The notes under the pieces are model-generated. The model had not been told where the DNA came from, did not search any database, and was given only the letters and a program-made list of their open reading frames with translations. Shown here in pieces: positions 45,045 through 57,376 of a DNA stretch of 64,000 nucleotides (position 1 is the first letter of the stretch; each line of letters begins with the position of its first letter). Origin of the DNA: Symsagittifera roscoffensis. Its lineage: Eukaryota > Xenacoelomorpha > Acoela > Convolutidae. Both the position numbers and the translations under genes were made by a program. The stretch covers positions 43,074,988 through 43,138,987 of the forward strand of contig NC_087070.1 of NCBI RefSeq assembly GCF_963678635.1, in the 5' to 3' direction.

Positions 45045-45512
45045 AACAAGACTTCTTGTATCAAGGTGAAGCACTGAATGTTCCAAGTACCTTATAAAGT
45101 CTATGAAGCAAAATTCGTTTTAATAAAAATTAATGAAAGCTTCAAAATTCTTTTATTAAATTTGAAGTTGTTTTTAAAAATCAAAGCATTAAAGTACAGA
45201 ATGACAGATTTCGCTTCTAGTAGCATTGAAAACATGGCAAGTAGCCTGCTTTAATCAATTTGGAACGAGTTCTAAGACGAATTAAATCTCCACTTACGCG
45301 TGAATAGGGCAATCTATAAACCCCCATAACTTTAAGAAAAACGATCACAGAGATTAAATTTTTAAATTTTATCGTAGTACAACAAACCTTTCAGATGATA
45401 AGAAAAAAAATGTCTCAAAATGGCTAGTTAAAAAAACGAAATCTGCCTGAAGAAAAAAAAAACCACCTCGAGCACACAAATATTTTGTCACTTTCTTGGA
45501 AAGTCGGAACAA
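45045..45512 (+). repeat. Interspersed repeat R1, near full-length copy
   Basis: Head CAAGACTTCTTGTATCAAGG, TGAATGTTCCAAGTACC; middle TCTAAGACGAATTAAATC; tail CTTTCTTGGAAAGTCGGAAC. Confidence 0.6.
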
Positions 45513-48282
45513 AAACGGAGATGGTCAAAATAAAACTAATCTAAATCAACTAAAAGTTTTTACAAACTTATTTCGGATTTTTTTCCGTCGTGGGAAAAAA
45601 ATGAGGATTATATCTGCTTGGCCTAAATTTTGTGATTACTGAACAGTTTTACCGAGAAAACTCTGATATAGACTCTTATATAGGTCTGGATGGTTTATTA
45701 TTTTTTTTCGGGAAAATTAGAACCTAATTACGCTCATATTTGATTTACCGCTGTTTGATTTTTGGTGTTTTTTTAAGGTCAGCTCATTTCATTTGTTAAA
45801 AGAAAGACAAACTCAACTACCGAACAGCAAAAACGTAAAAGTCATGGAAAACTTGATTGACTTCTAGCTTCAAAAGGGAATTTCCCAGCAAAAAGGACGT
45901 CCCAAGTTTTGTTTCTCAGATTGATATTTAAGAAAATTATTCGCATTGATCAGTTTTCTCAAATTTGAATGATTTTAGCAAAAATATGTATAGCATATAT
46001 CGATCTTGATATTTAATAATAAAGCTCATGAAAAATTTTCTGTGACTGCCAAATTGTTGAAATGCAGAAAAAAGTCAATCAAGGGCCACCTGATTTTTTC
46101 TAACTTTGCCAGGCAAAGTTTTTTGAAAACACAAATCCTCTTTTTTCTGTTTTCATGTGTTCGTTGCTTTTTTTCCAGTTGTCTTTTTCTTATGGTACTT
46201 TGAAACTTTTGGTACTTTGAGTTTATCACTTAATCATGAGTTGATTCAACTCTGCAAACTTTGATAACATTAAAATTTATGATTATAGGTATTGCAGAGT
46301 TAGTAAGTTTTGGCTCAAGACAAAACTTGCTGCCACAGATCAACCAGTGCTAATCCAGTTTTCAGAAATTTTTTAGTTATGCAAAATTTCGCACTTATTA
46401 TAGTTATGCAATGAAGATGAAGAAGCACAAGTTTACTCAAAACAGGAAAACAGATCAATTACAAAGTTGAGGTACAATCTCGCTGTAGTTTTTTTTTGCT
46501 TCAAAAAACCAAAAATTTTCCAGGGTTACCACAAAATAGTTAGGTTTCATAGGTTTTTATACTTTTAGAGTTTATGATTGGCAAACATCAATTAGGAATC
46601 TCAATATGAACTTTTTATAAGCAACTGAAATAGGTTTTATACTTTAACGTATCCTATAAAATCATCAAATTTAAGTGCAACCCCACCAAAAACAAATTGC
46701 TTTTGAAAATCTGAATTAAAGGTTCAACTTTTTTTCCCTTACTTTGAGCCAAAGTATTTTTTTTATCCACCATATCTCTTGGCCGGCAGGCTAAAGTTGC
46801 TAGTAAATTTTGAAGCTCATAAAACTCCCTATAAAAATAGAGGGTGTTTTTTTATGTTAGATATACTCTCATATCTGATATACTCTGCAGTCGGTATAAA
46901 GATTTTGCCAGTTTTTTTTCAGAAATTCAAAATGGTCTGAAAAACCAATAAGCTCAAATAATAAATCAAGTTAAGTGCTTTGAAAGCCGGAAAAATAATT
47001 AAAATCATATTTTTTTGAAATCAACAATTTATTTAGAATTTTTTTGTTTAACACGAAATTTTCTTTTTTATGATTTAAAAAGCAAAATATTACTTCTCTA
47101 AGAAATGGGCAGTTTTTTTCATCAACGACAAGACTAAAAATGAAAAAATTATTGAATTGTTGTTATAAAAAACGTTAGTAGACATATATAATAAACCACA
47201 GCTTGATTAAATTTTTGCTTTTTTGCTTGTAGAAAAAATATTGGCGTTCTCGCTAAAATTGGTTTTGTTTCCAATTTTTGAAATTTTATCCTAATGCAAA
47301 TCATAATGTAATGCACGCCCTGTCCTGCTTTTTACTGCTATTCTATTAAACTTCGCAATTTGCAGATTATAGAGCTAGATCACTAAATGAAGTAGCTTAG
47401 AACCCATTCAATAAAAACTGGAGGTTCTTTCTGAAACACTCTTAAAATAATTTAGGTTAACCTGTCCAGCTCAGTATAAACAATTTTATTTTGAAAAAGC
47501 GAAAACTGAACACTTAAATGTCTTCCTATCCTACATTTTTTTTGTACGGTTTTTGGGATCAGAAAACTCTGAGAACTAAGCCGCCGTGTTTTCTATAACT
47601 TTTCAATTATAGTGATGAAAAATTTAGAATCTCTCTAGTGTGATAATTTCCCACACATTTACACAAAAATTAGCTTCTACAAAAAGAATGAATTTTTCTA
47701 CTGTTGAAGTCGTTTTGATTGTCAGTTCAATCAATCTAATGATCAATTTTTGAAAAAGAGTTTTTTCATCAATTTATTAATTTTTCGGACAAATTCAACT
47801 CACCAAGAACTCTAGGCCATACTGCACAACTGGCTTTACATGTGTTTCAAACACTTTCACTCAGCCATTGGTATTTTTTCGAAGTTTTTCTGCAGTGTTG
47901 AAGCACCATTTAAACTATGCTTACGCACGGATATATAAAAAAAACTTGAGTGTTTGAAATTTTCAATCTTCATTTCTTTATTTAATTTAGTTGTGTATTT
48001 TTTTTATTTATGATTCAATTCAAAATGAGCAAGTCTTTAATTAAGATGAGAACTTTAAGTGACTATGAGCAAGCCATTCAGTGACAGAAATTAATCTGCT
48101 TTGACTACTTCTGTCATTGTTGCTTTCTGTCTTATTCTTCTGGAATGTCATCACCAACCAAAAACCCAAAACTAGCTTCGACTGGTCAATGTAACAATTA
48201 CAACAGTTGATAACACACAAGTTTTTCAAGTTGATGGGCAGAAATCAATCAGAAAAAATAGCAGAAAAACAAAGTAGAGTTG

Positions 48283-48283
<1 letters not shown>

Positions 48284-48338
<55 letters not shown>
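48284..48338. repeat. (TA)n microsatellite
   Basis: Uninterrupted TA repeat of about 55 bases. Confidence 0.95.
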
Positions 48339-48340
<2 letters not shown>

Positions 48341-50774
48341 TGCCATTTTTCTGGGTTGATTTCTGCACAGCAATTCGAAAAACTTGTGTGTTACAAATGT
48401 GGGTTGGTTTCTTTCAAGTTTCTGTCCATCATTTACCAATAGGGTTGAACTTTGAACTTTACTTGAGCAGGTAGAACCGAAAGTCATTTTTGATTTTGAT
48501 TATTGTTATCAAACATTTTGTGATTTTTTTTCGAAAGTAGCTGTGTAAATTTTATCAGATTAGTGCCTTAAATAGTAAGGCAAAAAATACAAGGACGCTG
48601 CTTGAAATATTATACCATTTTGGCGATCGGGTGCTTTTAAGTAAATTTATTCTAAGGAACAAAAAGCTGGATATTTGACGTACGAAAATATGACACCATA
48701 CACTAGTTTTTTAAGCTTATTTCCTCAAAATCATAAAAATTTTTAATTTCCTTAAAGAACGCGATCACGGCTATATATTTGACTTTGCTCAAGTTCGATT
48801 ATTTGCGTTGTTTTTATAGCCCATCTTTGTTTTTTCACTTTTGATTAAACTCCTGATTAAATGAGCTTTCCGTTCAAAATAGAAGGAAAGGCAGTGCAAA
48901 TTTGGCGCTCATTTTAATTCAATTTGTTCAGCATGTTTTTTTTTCATATTTCCTGACCTTTTATGGTGATAATTTCGTTGAGATTTTGAGCCTATAAAAG
49001 TTATATTTGCTTTATTTTGGTTTTTTTCTCTGGCTGATATTTAGACAAACTAATCGCGTGTTAATCTATCCTCTATCTGCTCTCTAAAGCAAATCAATGT
49101 TTAATTGATTTTTTTCGTCTTTTTGGCCGCTCATTTTGGTTCATACCATTTGTGGAAAGTCATCGTTCTTGTTATAGACATAGGAACAACTCCAACAGAA
49201 AAAATTGATAAAAAAAGAGCACAAGTTGAACTTTGAACAGAAAAAGATCTTTTGCTAGTGCTTTAAAGTGACTTCTATTTTAGGGGATTTCTTTTTTCTT
49301 AATTGCCATTAGTCTTCATTTTGTGTCATTATTTTTTGATTTTTATCTTACGCGACTTTGTAGCCGCGGGCTCTAAGTTTATAGCCCTTTGGAATTAGAA
49401 TTGCGGTTGGTCTTAATGAATAATGAAAATGAGCTTGCCATTTTCATCGACACAAACTTTACTAACAACCTTTTTTACCCTTAAGGGATGAATTAGATTT
49501 TCGAGCTTCCATTGTGACTGACTTAAATTCTAGTCTTACCATTCCACTCGTATCTGAATTTTCAGTTCAATTGTTGAGAGGTCAAAGATAGTTTTTATTA
49601 TAACTTTTTGAAGTCCAACAATAACAAAAAAAAACATTGATACAAAAAAGTTCGTCTTCTCATATTTTTTAAAATCTGATGTCATTTTTTGGTTGAACTT
49701 GATTTTTATTTTTCAGAAACAAAAACTTTTTTGGTTCAGAAATTTTTTTTTGGTAGTCAGTTTTTACAAGGCAATCTGTCAACGTAACGAATATTTTTTA
49801 CCTTTTTGCGAGATATAGGTAGAAACTCCTTGCCTATAGGTAGAAATTCCTATATAAATAATTCCTACCTTCATGGGGGGTCAATCCAACTGTCAGGAAT
49901 TTTCAATCATCTAATAATGTTGTCCTCTTTTTGCAAAAAGAATATCGTTATAATGAACCTCTACTTTACATCAAATTATTGGATATGAAAGCTCAAGACA
50001 AACACTACGATCGGTTATTTTTCTGCCTTTCTCTTCAATATTTCATTTATATAATCTGCTTCTTCACGTCAAACCAACTTCAACTAAAACTGAGATTTTT
50101 GACATTCCTTCTTTTTTTGAATACTTAAAAAAAGTTCTTGATTCTCATTTTGAAAATAATTTTACTCCTTATGCAATGTCGAAAAAGATTGATTTTCATC
50201 ATGTCCAAACAATGCACAACGGGAACAACTTGAAGGATTCAAATATATTTGAGGAAAATTTTACGGTTTATTCGCGACCTTCGCTACATATTAATAGAGA
50301 AACATCAAAGATAGTTCGCATTAATTATCCCAAACAAGCATTGATATCTTTCAGCTGGTAGAACTCCAGTGAAAAGTTACAATGAAAAATTTAATCAAAA
50401 TTTGTTAGAAAAGATAGCCGGTTGCGGTGCAAGTAGCACAGAACTTTCCAACCATAATCTTAAAAAGCACACAAAGAATATTTTTTTCAGATTAGTGTCG
50501 TTTTTTTCTGCGTGGTATGATGAAAGATCTCAACAAAAAGCTATAATTCAGGCAATTTCGCTGGTCATAGTAAAATAGGCAAATTGAAAACAACAGTTTT
50601 TGTGACAGAACGTTCTTCACATTTTTCCATGTTTTCCGGAACTATCTAAAATTCATCGCGGCAAACTTGATATATAATGACTGAAACTATTTACTAATAG
50701 AACTAATCGGTTCTGAAATTGGCAATCTTGGTTGTAAGGCGTTGTTTGATATTTATGGGCAGCGCAAAGACATC

Positions 50775-51078
50775 TTGGCCAAAAACAACTCAGCCAAATT
50801 GAAATTCAGACCATTCAGCCAAAAGTAAACAGACAATTCAGCCAGTTTTATAAAACGCTAGATTCGAAAGAAAAACTTTGAATTGAAGTTATCTCTCGAT
50901 TTAAAGTCGCCACGATAACCGACTCTAAATATCGTATAGAGTCCTACCCTCTCTTGGCAAGCTCGCTACACGTTCGCGCGACAGCGGCGGTCACAATTTT
51001 TGGCTGAATTGTCTGTATACTTTTGGCTGAAGTGTCTGAATTTCTAATTTGTTGAATTAATTTTGGCCGAGTTGTCTA
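50775..51078. mobile_element. Fold-back element with CAGCCAAAA-type arms
   Basis: Left arm (~50,775-50,844: TTGGCCAAAAACAACTCAGC ... AGACAATTCAGCCA) pairs with right arm (~51,001-51,078: TGGCTGAATTGTCTGTATAC ... TTTGGCCGAGTTGTCT). Each arm itself repeats the motif CAGCCAAA. No frame. Confidence 0.7.
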
Positions 51079-53728
51079 GACGCGACTTTAGGCACCAAAA
51101 CAGCTTTTCAACAGTCGAGGAGATTACTTTTTTGGAAAATGTAGAATCTAAGCTAGGTCCTCCTTCAATATTTTTTTGTATGAAAAGCAACAAAGGACTT
51201 TAATAAAGTTTCAGACAAAATTTGTCATTTTTTTATAAACCACATATATACATATAATTTATTTTTTGAATGTTAACTGTTGCAATTTTTGGGCACCTAA
51301 TGCTCTTGTCAGGCGAGCTTCAATTAAGCAGCTAAACATTTTTACCTTTTCAATTTCGGATTTGATTTTTGTTTGCTTTTCAGTACATTTTTTGAAATTT
51401 AGACAGCTCAAGAAAAAAGCAGGGCTTGTTAAAGTAAAATCACAAAGCGTAGATACTAACCCAATTACTAAAATATGATAAAACGCAATCAAATAACATT
51501 TGTTTCCATATATTTAAAACTTTGCATGAAATCAGCGTTGTTTCCAGTTTTTTTTTGCCTAAGAAATTGTATGATGGGCTATTTTTTTCATGAATCAATT
51601 TGTAGATCATCATTTGTTGAATTTAGCATCAGATAGTTGTTTTTATCCTACAATAAACCAATTTATTTTGAAAAAGACCAATGGCACAGATAAAAAACAC
51701 TTGGAATGAACGTCACAGATGAAGTATTTTGAACAATTATATAGAATCTTACAAATTATATTTTTTTCTGATCAAACTTCAATCTGGTAAGTTGGCTGAA
51801 TTTTGCTAAAGGTGCTATAAATACTTTTACCAGAAAAAGAATTCACAAAAAACTCAAATCATAAAATTGACCTACCTTTTTCTGGACGACTAACTTTTTG
51901 AGAAACAAATAGCTGCAACAAACCTTTTCAAACGAACGAATCAATTTTGGGTTGCCTACACTCGTCAAAAAAAGAACTTTTTAAAGCGTAAAAAAAGAAA
52001 AAAAAACACTTTTTGTCCTGCTTCTGGTGTTTATATCTAGCAAAATTTAAATAAACAACGTCTGACTCAAATTTGCGCTAATTTATCAGAAAAAAATGGA
52101 AAAAATACAAAAACTTACTGATGCTATTTTAGATGTCATATTCTTTCCATTTTAGTCTTTTTGGAGGCTATATTTGGCCTGTTCCATACAAAGATACAAG
52201 TATTCTGCTTTTGCTAATAATATTGGTCCAATTTTTTAGTAAAAATTTTTACTCTCATTTGTCCTTATTTCATTTTTTTTCAGTTCATTTGTTTTAGTTG
52301 GTATCACTGAAAATACCCTGTTTTCCCTGACATATGCCCTTTTGTCATATCCGTCCAAATTGATATTTCTTTAAGGCCAAAATTCTCTCTAATTTCCATT
52401 TCTCCGTGATATGCGTCCATTTTTTTGGCGTCTGAACTGCAGTTTGCCATTTCGGCCGCAGAAACTACTGCTTCAAATCGTGATTTTGAAACAAACAATG
52501 GAATTTTCACGTAGCTAATTGCTCATTTTCCCGCCCAAAGGGAAATAATTAGAACCACAGCCAAAAATTAGCAAACATTTTTCGGTTCGGTAGCTAGTTT
52601 TGTTAAGAGTCACTGAAATGCCGCACTAAATTACCTAAGCTTGCAAAGATTTGGTTGAGATTATTCGGGTGAAGCTCCTTTTCTCTCAAAGTTAGAGACA
52701 AAAGGTTAATTACAATGCAGCAGTTTAAAACTAAATGATTCAAAATCTTGGTGGGCTAAAAAATCATTTGCCAATGTATTTTAATATTTGAAAAGTCAAA
52801 AAAAAATTATGAGGTAAATTAAAACTCGCCGTCTGTTTTCTTAATTATTATGGCTCCGTAATTATACCTGAGGTTGATAGGAAAACAAAATTACTGATGT
52901 TTTGAGTAGGAAAAAGGAGTGAAATATCAAAAAAAACTCAGAAAGTGGTTGATCTTTCTATAAAGCTAGCAGATTTATAGATGTCAATAAAAATTGGGCG
53001 CCGATCATTAAACTTTTTTATTTCAGCAGAGAAAACTATAAAACTTTAATCAATTGATTTGGCTGAACTTCCGTGTTTAGTAGTTTTATTTATGCACCAA
53101 TTAAACATTTCTTTCATTGTTTTCCTTTTCACTTCAGCGCTGAATTTTCTTCAAACGTTATTTCTTGAATTTCCCAAATTTTACCAAAATTCTCTTTTTA
53201 ACGATTTGATTGGAGCTCTAATCTTCCTTTATTTTTTTCTATAAATTTCTCAAGTAACTGCTACTTCAAGCGTAGTTTCAACAGTAAAAAGGGACATTTG
53301 CCTGTGAATTATTCCTCTTTCATTAATACCCAAAACCGAAATGATATTAAAATACAGCGCCAACTTTCTAATCAATCTCTCATCTGAAAGGAGGTTAGCA
53401 GAAATCTAAAGCAGACAGACTCGCTCAAAAATTTCAGCTAAAAGTCCAAAGTGCGTCACAAAATTGAATTTTACTCAGAAAGAAGAGAATTCTCCGCTCA
53501 TTTTTGTCCACCACAAACCGCTAACAATTGTTTTAGATGATTTAATATTTACAGTTTCCAGACACATCTATTTGACTTCAGCAATAATTATCCTCAACGA
53601 TTCCAACTTATGAAGTTTTTTTTCATTGGTTCATTCGAATTTGAAATTATTATACATTTACTTGTTTATTTGTTTTCGAAACGAATAATCGAAATTGAAT
53701 CAGAAACAGAAAAAATAAAGCCGCAAAT

Positions 53729-54964
53729 ATGACTATAATTGGGAACAATTCGGGCGAAATTTGGCGCGATTTGCTTCTGTATTCGGAAACCGAATGCCTA
53801 GTGATCACATTCGGTTTTGCGGCTTCGGGTGTTCTCGGCTCTATTTTCCACTTGTTCGTATTGTCGGTTTTGCTTTACAAAATGAAGCGAGACGTGGTTC
53901 GTTCGGCGTCCGACCAATTCTTCGTGTTTCTTACCGCGACTGACCTCGCCGCATGCTCGCTGCTGTTTCTGTTCGAGTGTCTTCACTTCGGCTCCAAGTC
54001 GTGCAACGAAGGCGGGAGCGATTTTTTGTTCGGACTTACAATTTTCCTCGAAGCTTTATCAACTTTAGCTCTTCAAAGCATTGCTATAAATCGTTTTTTT
54101 CTAGTTTGGAAATACAACAATGTAGTTTTCAATTACCAAAGAAGTTGCTTATTGAGTAGTTTCAACGTCGCTTTTTCTTCTTTGTTTGTTTTTATTATTC
54201 TCAAAATCCAAAATGAACATTACATAATATTGGATCTCTACATGTACTTTATTCTTGGAAACCTTTCGGCTATGGTTCTCATCTACTGTCTCATTTTCGT
54301 GAAACTCTGCCAGCGAGTGAATGCACAGAATCAGAGAAACTCACAGCCATCCAGTACATCAGGCCGACAGATAAAAGAGCCGATTGTGAGGCTTTTGGTG
54401 CGTCTGTCAGAACACAGACGAGAACGCAACGCAGCCGTAGGCCGAAGTGCCGTGTCTCCGGATACGACCCCGCGGCCGAATTGTGACTCCGCCGTAGCGA
54501 CTCCAATGGAGCAGATGAGAAACCGGTCGGCTATAATATCGCTGGTTATAACTGCAGTTTATATGGTATGTTTTTTACCTAATGGTATGTTATCTCTGGC
54601 CATTTCGATCAACCCCAGCATTCTACAAAGCGATACCCCGAATGAAAACTTCGCATTCTGTGTGAAATACTTTCAGTTTTTCTACAATCTCAATTTCATC
54701 ATAACTCCAATCATTTACGCAGTAATGAGTCATCAGTTCCGATGTGAGACGAAAAAAATGTGCACCACAATCCGAGCGCAATGGTCTGCTTTGAGGAGTC
54801 GCAGCGCGCGCCAAGGGCAAGTTGCCCGCCGTGTTGTTCACAAAAACACGACGACGACAGCCGACACTTGTGCAACTACAGCAGCACTTACGCATGAAGT
54901 TTTCCCAGCCCCCAGCCCTGCAAAACCGAGCAACCTGAAAACGGTAGCCGAGAACGAAGTGTAG
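53729..54964 (+). CDS. Class A (rhodopsin-like) G protein-coupled receptor, orphan, single exon (411 aa)
   Basis: A seven-helix receptor at the cell surface; ligand unknown. Helices: TM1 ~24-50, TM2 ~63-84 (LTATDLAACS holds the conserved LxxxD), TM3 ~98-122, TM4 ~138-158, TM5 ~171-193, a long Ser/Arg-rich third intracellular loop ~194-266, TM6 ~267-290 with VCFLPNG (the CWxP region, Trp replaced by Phe), TM7 ~311-332 with ITPIIYAV (NPxxY, Asn replaced by Thr). Other departures: TM1 has GVLGS where GN is usual, and the DRY position reads INRFF (120-124). Cys92 could be the TM3 cysteine, but the short second extracellular loop lacks a partner. NNS at 6-8 is an N-glycosylation site. The coding GC content is above that of its surroundings, and AATAAA lies at 55,261. 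Neuropeptide-type receptors are the nearest guess; the subfamily is not assigned. Confidence 0.88.
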   Translation: MTIIGNNSGEIWRDLLLYSETECLVITFGFAASGVLGSIFHLFVLSVLLYKMKRDVVRSASDQFFVFLTATDLAACSLLFLFECLHFGSKSCNEGGSDFLFGLTIFLEALSTLALQSIAINRFFLVWKYNNVVFNYQRSCLLSSFNVAFSSLFVFIILKIQNEHYIILDLYMYFILGNLSAMVLIYCLIFVKLCQRVNAQNQRNSQPSSTSGRQIKEPIVRLLVRLSEHRRERNAAVGRSAVSPDTTPRPNCDSAVATPMEQMRNRSAIISLVITAVYMVCFLPNGMLSLAISINPSILQSDTPNENFAFCVKYFQFFYNLNFIITPIIYAVMSHQFRCETKKMCTTIRAQWSALRSRSARQGQVARRVVHKNTTTTADTCATTAALTHEVFPAPSPAKPSNLKTVAENEV

Positions 54965-55260
54965 CAATTTCTCATAAGCTCCAGCTCATTTCTATACGAT
55001 GATTATATTTAAAACCATTTATGTCTTTGAGTCCTACCCAAAAAAAGCGCATGCTCAAAATTTAACTGTTATATTTTAGATCTTTTCAAACACACACAGA
55101 AGCTAGCACCGAATTTTTTGAATATTTCAAGATAAGGCCAAAAATGAAAGTCGTAAATTAGTACCGACGAAAAAATTTGTTAAAAAGAAGTGTCTGACGA
55201 ACGATTTTATAACGAAATTTATTTTTGCCTGATGCCAAAATCAAACTTTTTCTTTTTCAA

Positions 55261-55266
55261 AATAAA
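55261..55266 (+). promoter_or_regulatory. Polyadenylation signal candidate for the GPCR gene
   Basis: AATAAA about 300 bases after the GPCR stop codon, the first such hexamer downstream that I noticed. Confidence 0.4.
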
Positions 55267-55316
55267 GTCTTATATTTTTGGTTTTTAGGCAGCATAACAT
55301 GGCCACAGTAAAAGTT

Positions 55317-55625
55317 TGTTCAGGGGGATATTACTATTCAGAAATTTGACCCGCTGGCCATCCAAAGAGTTTTTTTGGTACTATGTTACGACAACCATTT
55401 TCGGCCAATCGACTTCCACGGATCTCCACGGACTTCCACGGATCTCCACTGACTTCCACGGGATCTCGTCGCCAATGATTACCAAACTTGAGAGGGAAGC
55501 GTTCCCCAAAAAACGCGTTTTTGTTTGTCAAAGTTTTCCAAAAACTGCTCAAAAACGGCATTTGTGAAATTTATCCGCGGCGCTGAGCTTTTTTGTCCAA
55601 TTAAGGTCTCAATAACATTTAAAAA
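55317..55625 (-). mobile_element. hAT-type MITE copy 9, decayed, with internal 20-bp tandem repeat
   Basis: Family landmarks in reverse: AAAACGCGTTTTTGTTTGTC, CCGCGGCGCTGAGC, AATTAAGGTCTC. GACTTCCACGGATCTCCACG is tandemly repeated about 2.5 times at 55,411-55,467. Confidence 0.5.
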
Positions 55626-56214
55626 AACATCAGAAAATCAGTTTAGTTGAAGTTAAAGAAAAGTCGGCAAAGTTTCTTTGGTGTTTGTTTGAAATTTACT
55701 TCCCTTGAAAAAATTGTAAATCTGCCCAGGGCTGTAAAAATATATTAAATAGTATTTTTTCATAAAAATTAATACGTTTTTTTTTCATCTAAAAAAAATA
55801 ATTGTATTATATATATTTTTGGTTATTATTTGACCAAAAACATAATTGGAGAATCATTCGTTCATGTCATTGCATTCCAGAGTGATTTATTTCCATACAA
55901 AAAAATTGTCTTACGAAGTTAATTGCAAACAAATTACTGTAAGCGTTTAAAGTGAATTAACAAAACATATTTGAAAGAAATTTGCGCCTCTATCGCAACC
56001 CAAATTTTATGCCAAGCTTGTACTTTTGCAATAACTGTTCTGATAAGACAAATATTTTTTATTCTTATCTGTCAAAACAAATAATTGTTTTGTATTTATT
56101 GCCAATACATTTAAATACAATATTTTTCTTTAGAGCTCTAGATCTGCCTGCATTTCTGCGTTTTTTTGACGTAAAATAAAATTTTCGCATTTATACAATA
56201 TCTTCTACCCGAGC

Positions 56215-56700
56215 TTGCCTCAATTCAGTTTGGAACGAAATATTTTGGCTTTTACTCTTTAGTAACTCGAGTTATATCGCGCGCTAAACCTCTCAGATTG
56301 GCCAAACTAGCAATTTTCAAACCACCAAAACTTTGCAATATATAATCCAGGTATATATTTTTTAATTTTTACTCAAGACAACAGTACCTTTTAGGTGATA
56401 TAGAAAAAATCCCGTCAAAAATGGCTTGTTAAAAAATTTAATTTAGTCTGTAAAAAACGTCCCCGACCAAAAACAGGGTGTGGCGGCTTGCATGGGTGCA
56501 GCTTCGCATGCGTTATTTAAGTAATTTTTCACATTGATGCGTCACGCATTAGTTTGAGTTTTAGCTATAACTGTATGAATACTAACTGAAATATTTTGCG
56601 CTAATAGCCGCATGCTACTAAGAAGGCAGGCCCCGAGCAAAAAATTTAATCACTTTCTTCAAAAATTGGAACTCTAAAGGCTGTGTTAATAGCAATTGTA
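56215..56700 (+). repeat. R1 family copy left of the assembly gap
   Basis: CTTGCCTCAATTCAGTTTGG, ATATCGCGCGCTAAACC, AATTTTCAAACCACCAAAAC and CAAGACAACAGTACC follow the R1 order; a second tail-like block lies at ~56,635. Confidence 0.55.
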
Positions 56701-56747
56701 GAAAGGGCAGAGGAACGTTTGTAAAGGGCTATTTAGACGCCAATGGC

Positions 56748-56947
56748 NNNNNNNNNNNNNNNNNNNNNNNNNNNNNNNNNNNNNNNNNNNNNNNNNNNNN
56801 NNNNNNNNNNNNNNNNNNNNNNNNNNNNNNNNNNNNNNNNNNNNNNNNNNNNNNNNNNNNNNNNNNNNNNNNNNNNNNNNNNNNNNNNNNNNNNNNNNNN
56901 NNNNNNNNNNNNNNNNNNNNNNNNNNNNNNNNNNNNNNNNNNNNNNN
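56748..56947. other. Assembly gap (200 N)
   Basis: A run of exactly 200 N. A conventional placeholder length is likely, so the true gap size is unknown. Confidence 0.98.
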
Positions 56948-56949
56948 AT

Positions 56950-57376
56950 AAGAAGTTTTGGTCAACCCGGGTATTGATGTTGTGAGCTTAACTTCGCAAG
57001 ATACTTCACCTGTGATCTTTTTTCGTAAATTACGGGGGTTCAAAGACTGCCATTTGGGCCAATTTGGGACAAATAACCCGCGATATATCTCGCGCTAATA
57101 ACGCGTAAGAGGAACTTTACTCTGTCTTAGAAATCATTCCAAACTTGTTGAAGGAAGCTTATTTGCCCTAAATGATTTTCTACTAGTAGCAAATTCTCTC
57201 ACTTTGTACTTTATATGGCGTGTGGAGTGACAATTTTCACGAGAAGTCTCAAATTTAAAAAAATTTGTTTTTATTTTATTGTATTTTTTTTCATGTTATT
57301 ACTGCTCCATCTTGGAACACCTCGAGAAGGTAGTAGGAGCATTCAGGTCTTCGCCCTGATACGAGCAGTCTTGTTC
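56950..57376 (-). repeat. R1 family copy right of the gap, opposite orientation
   Basis: Reverse-complement R1 order: CACCTGTGATCTTTTTTCGT, CAAAGACTGCCATTTGGGCC, GACAAATAACCCGCG, and at the end GCATTCAGGTCTTCGCCCTG with ATACGAGCAGTCTTG. Confidence 0.65.

Larger units (their letters stand above)
39541..53728. other. Intergenic, repeat-rich DNA with no recognised gene
   Basis: Between the CLCA-like gene and the GPCR. It holds a decayed hAT MITE, R1 repeats, a large tandem duplication, a TA microsatellite and a fold-back element. 45,520-48,280 and 51,090-53,700 show only AT-rich unique-looking DNA. Frames here are short and lack domains. Confidence 0.5.

Noticed and set aside
56729-57043. Open frames through the N gap
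   Set aside because: They exist only because ambiguous bases were translated as unknown residues.
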